DNA of 64,000 nt from Bermanella sp034110565 (GTDB taxonomy: Bacteria > Pseudomonadota > Gammaproteobacteria > Pseudomonadales > Oceanobacteraceae): NCBI GenBank assembly GCA_034110565.1, contig JAWUYY010000033.1, positions 1 to 64,000 on the forward strand, read 5' to 3'. The position numbers and the translations under genes were made by a program. This document shows, in pieces, positions 49,269 through 57,862 of this stretch. Within the stretch, counting starts at the first letter, position 1. Each line of letters begins with the position of its first letter. The notes beneath the pieces are model-generated. The model did no database searches, was not told where the DNA came from, and saw only the letters and a list, made by a program, of their open reading frames with translations.

Positions 49269-50999
49269 ATGAATCATTTAACCAATCCCAGTACACATGA
49301 CAACGAACAGCTTTGTGCGCAAAACCCTAGCTTGGGGGAAACCCATGGCGTGTTTAATCAACCTACGGCTCTTGATCCATTTAATGCTTATGACGGTGAC
49401 CAAGCCCTTAAGCATTGGGTGAATGTGTTTCAAGGTGGCTGGCACCAAGGGGTTATGAGTCAATATGGTGAACGTGTTGGCAGTGACTTATTTGAAGCGG
49501 GTTTTGCAGCCAATAAATACAAACCTGAATTCAAACCCCATTCCCGTTTTGGTGAGCGCATTGATCAAGTGGATTTTCATCCGGCTTATCACCTGCTAAT
49601 GAAAACCGCCATTGAAGCTGGCCACCATAGTCTGCCTTGGACACAAAAGAAAATGGGGGCTCATGTTGCCCGTGCTGCCATGGAATATATGCACAGCCAA
49701 GCTGATCCAGGTACGGGTTGCCCGTTGACTATGACATTTGCAGCCGTGCCTGCCATCGCCCATCAACCTAATATAGCCAAAGATTGGCTGCCTAAAATCA
49801 CCGCGAATGTATATGACCCACGTAATGTACCGTTTTATGAAAAGCAGGGCCTCACCATAGGTATGGCCATGACGGAAAAACAAGGTGGCTCTGATGTGCG
49901 GGCGAATACCACGCGGGCCACGGCTATTGATCAGTCAGGTCCTGGTGAAGCGTATGAACTAGTTGGGCATAAATGGTTTTGTAGTGCGCCCATGTGTGAT
50001 GGCTTTCTTGTGTTGGCTTATACAGGATCAAAAGAACAAGGCTTGTCGTGTTTTTTATTGCCGCGCTGGCGACCTGATGGTCGTAAAAATGAAATGTATA
50101 TTCAACGTATTAAAGACAAGATGGGGAATGTGTCTAACGCATCCAGTGAAGTAGAATACCGCGGCGCGTTTGCTTGGATGATAGGTGAAGAAGGCCGCGG
50201 TGTGCGGACGATTATCGAAATGGTGTCCATGACACGCTTTGATTGCATGGTGGGTTCAAGCAGTATTATGCGACAAGCATTAGCGCAAGCGGTGCATCAC
50301 ACTTCTGGTCGTGCTGCGTTTGGTGCGAACCTACATGACCAGCCTTTGATGCAAAACGTGCTGGCGGATTTAGCCATTGAAAGCGAAGCAGCATTGGCTA
50401 TTAGTATGCGCATTGCTCATTCGTTAGATGTTTTGCAGCAAGATAATGTGGCGGTGGATGTGGCCGAGCAAGAATCAAAATTTTCTCGTGTGGCTACCGC
50501 TATTGGTAAATACTGGATCTGTAAACGGGCAGCTCAATTCACCTATGAATGCATGGAGTGTATTGGCGGTGTGGGCGTTGTGGAAGATAACATCTTGCCG
50601 CGCTTGTACCGCGAAAGTCCAATCAATGCCATTTGGGAAGGCAGCGGTAATGTGCAATGTTTAGATGTTCTGCGTGCCATGCAAAAAGACCAAACGATAC
50701 TGGATGCGTTTATGGCTGAATTGAAAAAAGCCTTAGGCGTGTACCCTGTGTTTGATCAATATCTACAAGATTTAAACAACGAGTTCGAAGATTTTGCGAG
50801 TTTAGAATTTCGTGCCCGCAGCGTGGTAGAAAAGTTGGCGCTGGCCTGGCAAGCCAGCACACTTATACAGTTTGGTGATCAAGCCGTGGCATTCGGTTAT
50901 GTGCATTCACGTTTGAATCAATATGGGGGCTATTACTACGGCACCTTGCCAAAAGAAGTGGACGTGAAAAACATTATTGAGCGAGCAAAAGCAAAGTAA
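49269..50999 (+). CDS. AidB-like acyl-CoA dehydrogenase
   Basis: A 576-residue flavoprotein, long for the family and similar to AidB. MAMTEKQGGSDVRANTT (about 198-214), MVSMTRFDCMVGSSSIMRQAL, and the C-terminal YECMECIGGVGVVEDNILPRLYRESPI with PXXNAIWEGSGNV are the AidB marks. AidB of E. coli binds DNA and is induced by alkylation, while other members act on isovaleryl-type CoA. Which applies here is unknown. GAGGGCAGC precedes the ATG. Confidence 0.88.
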   Translation: MNHLTNPSTHDNEQLCAQNPSLGETHGVFNQPTALDPFNAYDGDQALKHWVNVFQGGWHQGVMSQYGERVGSDLFEAGFAANKYKPEFKPHSRFGERIDQVDFHPAYHLLMKTAIEAGHHSLPWTQKKMGAHVARAAMEYMHSQADPGTGCPLTMTFAAVPAIAHQPNIAKDWLPKITANVYDPRNVPFYEKQGLTIGMAMTEKQGGSDVRANTTRATAIDQSGPGEAYELVGHKWFCSAPMCDGFLVLAYTGSKEQGLSCFLLPRWRPDGRKNEMYIQRIKDKMGNVSNASSEVEYRGAFAWMIGEEGRGVRTIIEMVSMTRFDCMVGSSSIMRQALAQAVHHTSGRAAFGANLHDQPLMQNVLADLAIESEAALAISMRIAHSLDVLQQDNVAVDVAEQESKFSRVATAIGKYWICKRAAQFTYECMECIGGVGVVEDNILPRLYRESPINAIWEGSGNVQCLDVLRAMQKDQTILDAFMAELKKALGVYPVFDQYLQDLNNEFEDFASLEFRARSVVEKLALAWQASTLIQFGDQAVAFGYVHSRLNQYGGYYYGTLPKEVDVKNIIERAKAK

Positions 51000-51019
51000 G
51001 TCTGTTTTTCATACAAGTT

Positions 51020-51053
51020 AACGCCCTAATGGTCCGCCATTAGGGCGTTTTTT
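51020..51053 (+). terminator. Terminator after the acyl-CoA dehydrogenase
   Basis: AACGCCCTAATGG / CCATTAGGGCGTT, perfect 13-base stem, loop TCCG, T-run. Confidence 0.93.
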
Positions 51054-51136
51054 ATGCAATTAAAATGGCCGTTTGTTTTCTAATCAATCTAAGACAGACC
51101 AAGCCATCATGGCTCGTGTAGCGTTTTGTCATCAAC

Positions 51137-51519
51137 TCATCCACACACTTATGCACAGTTTCTGTTAGTAAGTATGGCAGTGGGATAAGTTTTTCTATCT
51201 GGTGTGTTTAAATCCCTCAAGTTGCTGATTTTATGAGCTTTTAGCGTAAAACTTGATGAAGTCTTTAACATTTTTATAGGCTATTAAAAAAGATAACCCG
51301 CTGTATATATACTGTATATCCACAAAGTTATACACATAATGCTATTTTTCGCACAACGTTATGAACTTACTTGAACGGGGCGGCTGAACGGATGTGCATA
51401 AAGCGCCACGTACTCTCCTTTTTTGTCCCTAGGGACCACGCATAACTCTCACAGATTTTGAATTTGGTGCTTTATCTTGGTGATGGACATTTATTCCTAT
51501 GAGCGTTATTTGTGCATAT
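51137..51519. other. Cluster of DnaA-box-like sites in a 0.7 kb non-coding region
   Basis: The 51060-51775 region has no gene. Exact TTATNCACA sites lie at 51149-51157, 51328-51336 and, inverted, 51393-51401. One-mismatch sites lie at 51137-51145, 51316-51324 and, inverted, 51511-51519. Two pairs have exactly 12 bases between box starts. A 12-base palindrome GTCCCTAGGGAC is at 51425-51436. No oriC genes flank it, so a DnaA-binding (titration-type) locus is the more likely reading. Confidence 0.5.
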
Positions 51520-51781
51520 TTGGCGTGAAATAGAGTTTTTCGCTTATTTTCTGATTGTTTTATCTCATCACGCCCTATTAGTTATGACAATTTAATGAAA
51601 TTTCCTCCTGAATAATGGATATATGGCTAAAACGTTCTAAAAAGGGGCGCTATTTGACTAATAATAGGTTTAATCATTGGTCTACAATGATATCTAGCTA
51701 GAGCATTGACTCTAATTAGGCGGTTTTAGCCTTATTCTAAAATCTGATGGCAGATAAAAATAACAATAAAAAGGTATGGCA

Positions 51782-52726
51782 ATGACAAAAATAATAAAGC
51801 GTCTGACGCTGTTGATGGCGATGACCTTCGCTATGCAAAGCCACGCTTGGTTCTGGGATTCATGGTTCCAGCCTTCTAATTACACAAAGACAAAATACCC
51901 AATCGTTTTAGCTCATGGCCTATTGGGCTTTGACCAGCTTTTAGGTGTGGATTACTGGTATAAAATTCCACAAGATTTACGCAGCGATGGCGCCACCGTT
52001 TATGTGACTCAGGTAAGCAATACTAATTATACCGAGGTTCGTGGTGAGCAGCTGATTGATCAAATTGAAAATATCTTAGCGGTCAGTGGTGCGAGTAAAG
52101 TGAACCTGATCGGTCACAGCCATGGTGGCCCGACTATCCGTTATGTGGCCAGTGTTCGTCCTGATTTAGTCGCCTCTGTTACGACGGTTGCGGGCGTGAA
52201 TAAAGGGTCTAACACAGCTGACTTCTTACGTCAGATTCCTGAAGGCTCAGCGCTTGAAGGTTTAGCGCTTAGTGTCGTGAATAGCTTTTCTTCTATTTTA
52301 GACTTTCTTAGTGGTGGTGGTTACACCCCCGATGCATTGGGTGCATTAACGTCGCTGAGTACAGCAGGTTCGCTAGCATTTAATGCGCAGCATCCTCAAG
52401 GTATTCCAACGTCTGCCTGTGGTGAAGGTGACTATGTCGTTAATGGTATTCGCTATTACTCTTGGAGTGGTGGTAGCCCTCTAACAAATGTATTAGATAT
52501 TTCTGATGTGGCCATGGGATTAAGTGCGTTAATATTTGGCTCAGAAAATAATGATGGTTTAGTGGGGACGTGCGATAGCCATCTTGGTCAGGTTATCCGT
52601 GATGATTATGCAATGAACCATTTAGATGAAGTAAATCAAGTATTGGGGCTGCATCATTTATTTGAAACAGATCCAATCACGACTTATCGTAATCATGCAA
52701 ACCGATTAAAGAATGCTGGTCTATAA
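51782..52726 (+). CDS. Secreted triacylglycerol lipase (family I)
   Basis: From the ATG at 51782 (AAGG seven bases before) it has 314 residues and a signal peptide ending SHA at 22. The mature enzyme has AHGLLGFDQ (oxyanion hole), the nucleophile elbow GHSHGG (Ser113), Asp258 in NNDGLVG and His280 in MNHLDEVNQ, and two Cys (213 and 264) that probably form the single disulfide. This is the true-lipase family that needs a foldase and type II secretion. The foldase gene is next. Confidence 0.93.
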   Translation: MTKIIKRLTLLMAMTFAMQSHAWFWDSWFQPSNYTKTKYPIVLAHGLLGFDQLLGVDYWYKIPQDLRSDGATVYVTQVSNTNYTEVRGEQLIDQIENILAVSGASKVNLIGHSHGGPTIRYVASVRPDLVASVTTVAGVNKGSNTADFLRQIPEGSALEGLALSVVNSFSSILDFLSGGGYTPDALGALTSLSTAGSLAFNAQHPQGIPTSACGEGDYVVNGIRYYSWSGGSPLTNVLDISDVAMGLSALIFGSENNDGLVGTCDSHLGQVIRDDYAMNHLDEVNQVLGLHHLFETDPITTYRNHANRLKNAGL

Positions 52727-52743
52727 ATAATTTAAAGCAAATA

Positions 52744-52788
52744 CAAACATAAAAAAAGCGAAGCCTAGCTTCGCTTTTTTTATGTTTG
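52744..52788 (+). terminator. Terminator between lipase and foldase
   Basis: A 21-base perfect stem (52744-52764 with 52768-52788), loop CTA, core AAGCGAAGC/GCTTCGCTT, and T-run. It lies inside a functional gene pair. Confidence 0.92.
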
Positions 52789-52857
52789 TCAGTAAGTGAT
52801 TGTTTTCATAATGTGTTAATGTGTAGGTAATATTGAAAATAATAAAAAGTAATTAAT

Positions 52858-53892
52858 ATGTTTAAGTTTCTCGCTATTGCCATCGTTTTTAGTCTACTTG
52901 TACTCGTCGTTTGGTTAAAACCTTCAGCTACACTGACTGAACCCGTCTTACCATCTTCAATACCTTACAACGGTCAAACTCGTTCGATTGATGCTCAAGG
53001 TAGTGCCTACGAATTTAATAATGTTTTGCCGGAACGCTTACAAACCAGTTCTTTAAAAGGCACATCCATTGACGGGCTATACCCAGTGGATGAAAACGGT
53101 AATCTATTACTCAGTGGTTCTATTAAGCATCGCTTTGAATACTTTTTATCCACCATGGGGGAGTTTTCCCTTGAAGAGGTTCAAGCCATGATTCGTGATG
53201 ATATTGAACTTAACTTACAAGAACCTGCTCGATCGCAAGCACTGCAATTATTCGAAGATTATGTGGGTTATAAGTATGCGCTATCCGATCTAGAGCAGTC
53301 ATTAGAGGCACCTCAAGATTACGAAATGAATGATATACAACGCATGCGATTACAGTTACAGCAGTTACGCGATAAGCGACATGAATACTTTAATCAAGAG
53401 ACGGTAGATGCTTTTTTTGGTTTTGATGAAGTATATGATGACTTCATGCTGAATCGGTTAGAGATTCAAGCGAATACACAGTTAACCTCAGAAGAAAAAG
53501 CAGCTCAAATCAAATCACTAGAGCAGGGCCTGCCTGAAGACGTCCGTAATATGCGTAATGAAACGCAACGGGTAAGTCAGGTTTTTCAGTTGACCAATGA
53601 CATGCGTGATGAAGGGGCAACAGAAAGTGAAATATTTGAGCGTAACAGCCAAGAGTTTGGTCAAGAAGCGGCAGAGCGTTTGCAGCAGCTGGACAATGAT
53701 CGCAGAGTCTTTCAACAACAAGCCGATGACTTTATGGCAAAAAAGAAAGTAATCTTAGCCGATGATTCGTTAACCAACACTGAAAAACAACAACAAATAA
53801 ATGCGGCGCTAGAATCTTTTGATGACAATGAACGCCGACGTTTAAATGCACTTGAGTTAATGGCAAAAGAAGCCGAATCCCTTGATGATTAA
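52858..53892 (+). CDS. Lipase-specific foldase (lipase secretion chaperone, Lif)
   Basis: A 344-residue protein with an N-terminal membrane anchor (residues 3-20) and the family motif RxxFEYFLSxxGE at 92-102 (RFEYFLSTMGE), followed by a long helical arm that wraps the lipase. It folds the lipase in the periplasm and stays in the inner membrane. It follows its lipase after a 131-base gap containing a strong terminator. No clear ribosome site is seen except AAAAGTAATTAAT. Its TAA overlaps the stop of the next gene as TTAA. Confidence 0.93.
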   Translation: MFKFLAIAIVFSLLVLVVWLKPSATLTEPVLPSSIPYNGQTRSIDAQGSAYEFNNVLPERLQTSSLKGTSIDGLYPVDENGNLLLSGSIKHRFEYFLSTMGEFSLEEVQAMIRDDIELNLQEPARSQALQLFEDYVGYKYALSDLEQSLEAPQDYEMNDIQRMRLQLQQLRDKRHEYFNQETVDAFFGFDEVYDDFMLNRLEIQANTQLTSEEKAAQIKSLEQGLPEDVRNMRNETQRVSQVFQLTNDMRDEGATESEIFERNSQEFGQEAAERLQQLDNDRRVFQQQADDFMAKKKVILADDSLTNTEKQQQINAALESFDDNERRRLNALELMAKEAESLDD

Positions 53893-54701
53893 AGCTGGGC
53901 GTCTTGCAATATACGCTTTAATGGATCATAAATAGCCGGTGTTGCCACCAGTAAATGTTCACTGTGCAGTTCATGGTTAAGAGGTTGCTGGGGCTCAATA
54001 AAATAACCACAGCGAGCGCCTGCTTCTTTTGCAATGAGCCAGCCTGCCGCGCAATCCCAAGGGCTAACCGTTTCGTAGTAGGCGTCTAATCGACCCATTG
54101 CCACCCAGCAAATATCCAAGGCAGCACTGCCCAAACGGCGTACATCTGCGCAATTCGCCAGTACTTTATGCAAGCGCGACATGAGTTGATCAAGTTGGTT
54201 TGTTTTATCGTAGGGGAAGCCAGTGGCAATAATGGCGCGGTTTAATTCTGTGGTCGCACTGCAGCGAATGGGTTGATCGTTTAACCACGCGCCTTTTTTG
54301 CGAATAGCACTGAACATTTCAGATAAAAATGGGTTGTACACAACGGCCACTTGAATTTTACCCTTTACGACATATGCAATGCTGATGGCGACTTGATGAT
54401 GGTGGTGAGCGTAGTTCACGGTGCCATCAATGGGGTCTATTACCCATAATGGGGTGTCGGCATGCTCAATAGAATTTAAATCTGGATTGGATTCTTCAGC
54501 CAATATTTGATGGCTAGGAAAACGTTGACGAATGGCATCAGTAATCAGCTTGTCAGATGCTATATCACTGTTAGTGACCAGTTCAATGCCATTTTTGTAA
54601 TTATGGTTAAGCTGAGAGCTTGCACGCATTTCGGTGATCAGAGTGCCAGCTTGCATGGCGATATCGGTAGTAAATTTTAGTATGGTTTCTAGGTCAGCCA
54701 T
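53889..54701 (-). CDS. Inositol monophosphatase family protein
   Basis: A 270-residue metal-dependent phosphatase with the three family sites: EESN (about 69-72), DPIDGTVNY (about 91-99) and WDCAAGWLIAKEAG (about 216-229). SuhB-like enzymes release phosphate from inositol phosphate and also act on other sugar phosphates. Single-gene unit. Confidence 0.9.
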   Translation of the reverse strand: MADLETILKFTTDIAMQAGTLITEMRASSQLNHNYKNGIELVTNSDIASDKLITDAIRQRFPSHQILAEESNPDLNSIEHADTPLWVIDPIDGTVNYAHHHHQVAISIAYVVKGKIQVAVVYNPFLSEMFSAIRKKGAWLNDQPIRCSATTELNRAIIATGFPYDKTNQLDQLMSRLHKVLANCADVRRLGSAALDICWVAMGRLDAYYETVSPWDCAAGWLIAKEAGARCGYFIEPQQPLNHELHSEHLLVATPAIYDPLKRILQDAQL

Positions 54702-54770
54702 GGCAAGCCTTATTTAGATGAATTTGATGTTGTCATCTAGGTTAGCTGTGTTAGATGAACGTTTAGTGAA

Positions 54771-57080
54771 TTATTTTACGCGTTTTCTTTGCTCAAAGTA
54801 CAGCGAAGAGAAAGTAGCGCTGTCTAGTGGCTTGCTGAAAAAATATCCTTGATAACGCTCACAGGATAAATCTTTTAGTAAATTTAGCTGAGATTGGTTT
54901 TCAATGCCTTCTGCTAACACCACAAGGTTAAGACTTTTCGACATAGCAATAATGGCTTTGACTAGGTTTACATCATCATTGTTTGTTTCAATGTTCATGA
55001 CAAATGCCCGATCAATTTTTAGCTTATTGATAGGTAGGTAACGCAAATAACTTAAACTTGAATAGCCAGTGCCAAAGTCATCAATAGCAAATCCGACACC
55101 TGACTCTCTAATTTGATTTAGTAAAGGAAGTATAAATTCTATATTTTCCATTAATAGGCTTTCTGTGATTTCAAGTTCAAGTGATTTACCTTGAATTTGG
55201 TGCCTTTTTAATAATGTATTGATCTTATCTGGAAACTCTTTAGTTACCTGCAGGGCTGACACATTTACCGACATGATGAACGCTGGGTCGTGTACTAACC
55301 AAGCCTTGAGCTGTAAAATACTTTGCTCCAGTATCCAGTCTCCTAATGTATGTATGAAGCCTGTCTCTTCTGCAATAGGGATAAAATCAGCAGGTGAAAT
55401 GGTGCCCAATTCAGGGTGGAGCCAGCGTATTAAAGCCTCGCTTCCTAGAATTTTATTGGTGTGCATATCTACTTGTGGTTGAAAGTACAATTCAAATTGT
55501 TGGGCATTAAATGCGGGAATAAAGCTGTGTTCAATATTGATTCGATGTTGAACCATATCACCCATTTCTTGGGTGAAAAACTGATAGTTATCACCGCCTC
55601 TGTTTTTAACTTGATACATGGCTGTATCAGCATAGCGCCAAAGAACATGACTATGCTCGCTATGATCTGGGCATAAACTAATTCCGATAGAGCAACTTGT
55701 TCTTAGTTCATAAGTGTCCACACGAAACACTTGGCGTATATGACGATTTATATCACTGGCGAGCGCTTCAATTTCATGGGTGTTTTTAATATCTCGCATG
55801 AGTATGACAAATTCATCGCCGCCCATGCGCGCTAGAAAGTGCTGTTCTGGCAGAATACGCTGTAACCGTTCGGCCACTTTTTGCAATAAACGATCACCTA
55901 GTTGATGACCAAGTGAGTCATTAATATTTTTAAAGCGATCAAGGTCTATGAAGAGCATTGCAAAGCGTTCGTCTGTCATTTTGGCATGGCTAACGGCTTG
56001 TACCAGTTCATCGTTAAACTTAAACCGATTGTAAAGCTCGGTTAGTGGATCTTGCACACCTAGATATTCGATCTGCTGACGTACGAGCTCACGCTCGGTT
56101 ATGTCGAGCATTACGCCTTCTATAAAGAATTCTTCGTTAGGTGCTTGAAAGCAACGTCCACGATCAAGAATCCATTTGTGCTCACCACTGGCGGTTTTAA
56201 CACGGTAAACCATTTCGAATGGTTTAAGGGAAAAGTGAGCGGCTTTGTTTTTTTGTGTGAAGTCGTCTTTGTCATTGTCATCGATTAAATCGAATGGTGT
56301 CGTACCATTTTTTATAAAATAATCAGGCGAATAACCTAATAACTGTAAGCTTCCGGAGCTGATGAAATTCAAAGAGTGATCTTTCAGATTTAAGCGATAC
56401 AAAACCCCAGGCAGATTACTGACTAATCGCTTAAAGTCACTGTCTTGCTGCACGAAGTTTTCTTTAAGTAATAAATAATTTTTTTTCGAATAGTTTTTTT
56501 GACGACGACTTGACAGTAAAAAGACAACCAGCAATAGGAGACTAAATAGAACGGCAGAAATGAAGTGACGTTGTTCGTTTAGCCAATAATGGAGTATGTC
56601 TTGATTATGCATGCTGGCAATTAATAGTGACGTATCATCATAGCGATAGGCGCAGGCTTGGACACTGTCAGCTTGTAAAGCATTCAACTGACTTGTACAT
56701 GACTGACCAACAGAGAAGCGATTGTTAAATTGACTAATAACCGGCCCGTATGAAAGTTGATTAAGATTGCTTAAGCTTGAGGCCAGTACTTTTCCAGATG
56801 AACTGAGAACTGAAAAGTGTACGGTGGGAGTAAAGTTATTGGCTAATTGGCTTAGGTAAGCACTCTTTATTACTTGGTTTTTATTGGACAATTCAGGCCA
56901 TCGACGTTCAAATTGAATATATGCCGTTTCACTGTTGAAGCTTAGACGATCAAACACATCTTGTTTTTCGACGAAGTATGAGCGGATCAATAGGCTGCTT
57001 ATGATGACTAACCAAGCACCGAGCAATAGGACGTATAAGCGCTGTCGCAAGCGCGCTGGTAGTTTCGCAGAAAGCACCAT
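54771..57080 (-). CDS. Membrane GGDEF-EAL protein with PAS sensor
   Basis: A 769-residue c-di-GMP enzyme: helix 1 (about 13-31), an extracytoplasmic stretch, helix 2 (about 173-190), PAS domain (about 215-335), GGDEF domain with intact GGDEF (from about 420), and EAL domain with EALIRW (from 548) and DDFGTGYSSL. Both active sites appear intact. There is no RxxD inhibition site before GGDEF (PEQH instead). Either cyclase or phosphodiesterase activity could dominate. Confidence 0.92.
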   Translation of the reverse strand: MVLSAKLPARLRQRLYVLLLGAWLVIISSLLIRSYFVEKQDVFDRLSFNSETAYIQFERRWPELSNKNQVIKSAYLSQLANNFTPTVHFSVLSSSGKVLASSLSNLNQLSYGPVISQFNNRFSVGQSCTSQLNALQADSVQACAYRYDDTSLLIASMHNQDILHYWLNEQRHFISAVLFSLLLLVVFLLSSRRQKNYSKKNYLLLKENFVQQDSDFKRLVSNLPGVLYRLNLKDHSLNFISSGSLQLLGYSPDYFIKNGTTPFDLIDDNDKDDFTQKNKAAHFSLKPFEMVYRVKTASGEHKWILDRGRCFQAPNEEFFIEGVMLDITERELVRQQIEYLGVQDPLTELYNRFKFNDELVQAVSHAKMTDERFAMLFIDLDRFKNINDSLGHQLGDRLLQKVAERLQRILPEQHFLARMGGDEFVILMRDIKNTHEIEALASDINRHIRQVFRVDTYELRTSCSIGISLCPDHSEHSHVLWRYADTAMYQVKNRGGDNYQFFTQEMGDMVQHRINIEHSFIPAFNAQQFELYFQPQVDMHTNKILGSEALIRWLHPELGTISPADFIPIAEETGFIHTLGDWILEQSILQLKAWLVHDPAFIMSVNVSALQVTKEFPDKINTLLKRHQIQGKSLELEITESLLMENIEFILPLLNQIRESGVGFAIDDFGTGYSSLSYLRYLPINKLKIDRAFVMNIETNNDDVNLVKAIIAMSKSLNLVVLAEGIENQSQLNLLKDLSCERYQGYFFSKPLDSATFSSLYFEQRKRVK

Positions 57081-57162
57081 AGTGTCCTAGAGTCAGATGA
57101 TTCTATCAGTATAGACACTAGGCATAGTTGAGCTAGTCCTCGTCCATATATGCGACTTTTGT

Positions 57163-57825
57163 CTAGTGACCTAAAGGGGTTATTCCACTATAAAGATTCA
57201 CATAGCGAAACTCATCTAGCTCATCAAGATCGGGCACAGTAAATGATTCCTGCTTACTAATATGGGTATAGTGGGGATGCTTAAAATCTTTTATGCGTGA
57301 ATCGGCTAGCAGTACTGCAGGGGCGTAATTAAAAAAGGTATCTAAGAAACTTAGGTTTGCTCTGTCATAGAGGACATCGGCCGCAATCAGTAGATCGATG
57401 TCTGGGTCGTCTATAGCAAACAAGTCGTTACTTATGATGAGTTTAACTTGGTTAAGTTTTGCGTTTTCAATGCAACTGACAAGGGCGTCTGGGTCGATAT
57501 CACAGGCGATGACTTCTCTTGCACCGGCTTTCATTGCGGCGATAGCCACTACGCCAGAACCTGCGCCAAAATCCAAAACTTTTTTACCTTTAACCTGCTC
57601 AGGGTGCTGCAGAATATGGCGCGCCAAAACTTGTCCACTGGCCCAGCAAAATGCCCAGTAAGCCGTGTGCTCCCAGATACTGCGAATCTCATCCATTGTG
57701 AATGCACGATTCATGGTGACAGGATCAACTAAATATAAAGAGATATCAGGACATTGTGGCAATGCCTGTGAGCTAACTTCGGCATCTGCCAGCATGGTTT
57801 TAATTAGTGTGTTTAATCTGTTCAT
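57163..57825 (-). CDS. Class I SAM methyltransferase (ETFB-lysine/PrmA-like)
   Basis: A 220-residue protein of the METTL20/Nnt1-like group. The SAM site VLDFGAGSGVVAIAAMKAGA lies at about 84-103, with acidic CDIDP and the later IAADVLYDR. It is related to enzymes that methylate electron-transfer flavoprotein beta or ribosomal L11. The substrate here is unknown. Confidence 0.83.
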   Translation of the reverse strand: MNRLNTLIKTMLADAEVSSQALPQCPDISLYLVDPVTMNRAFTMDEIRSIWEHTAYWAFCWASGQVLARHILQHPEQVKGKKVLDFGAGSGVVAIAAMKAGAREVIACDIDPDALVSCIENAKLNQVKLIISNDLFAIDDPDIDLLIAADVLYDRANLSFLDTFFNYAPAVLLADSRIKDFKHPHYTHISKQESFTVPDLDELDEFRYVNLYSGITPLGH

Positions 57826-57862
57826 TCTACATTCAACTTAATATAAATAACCAAGCATTAAT

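Noticed and set aside
51301..51320. LexA-like CTGTATATATACTGTATATC
   Set aside because: The second half reads GTA where CAG is needed (CTG-N10-CAG), and no damage-response gene follows.
51137..51519. Chromosomal origin oriC
   Set aside because: The usual neighbours dnaA, dnaN, rpmH, gyrB or gidA are not in the window; the DnaA boxes alone do not make an origin.
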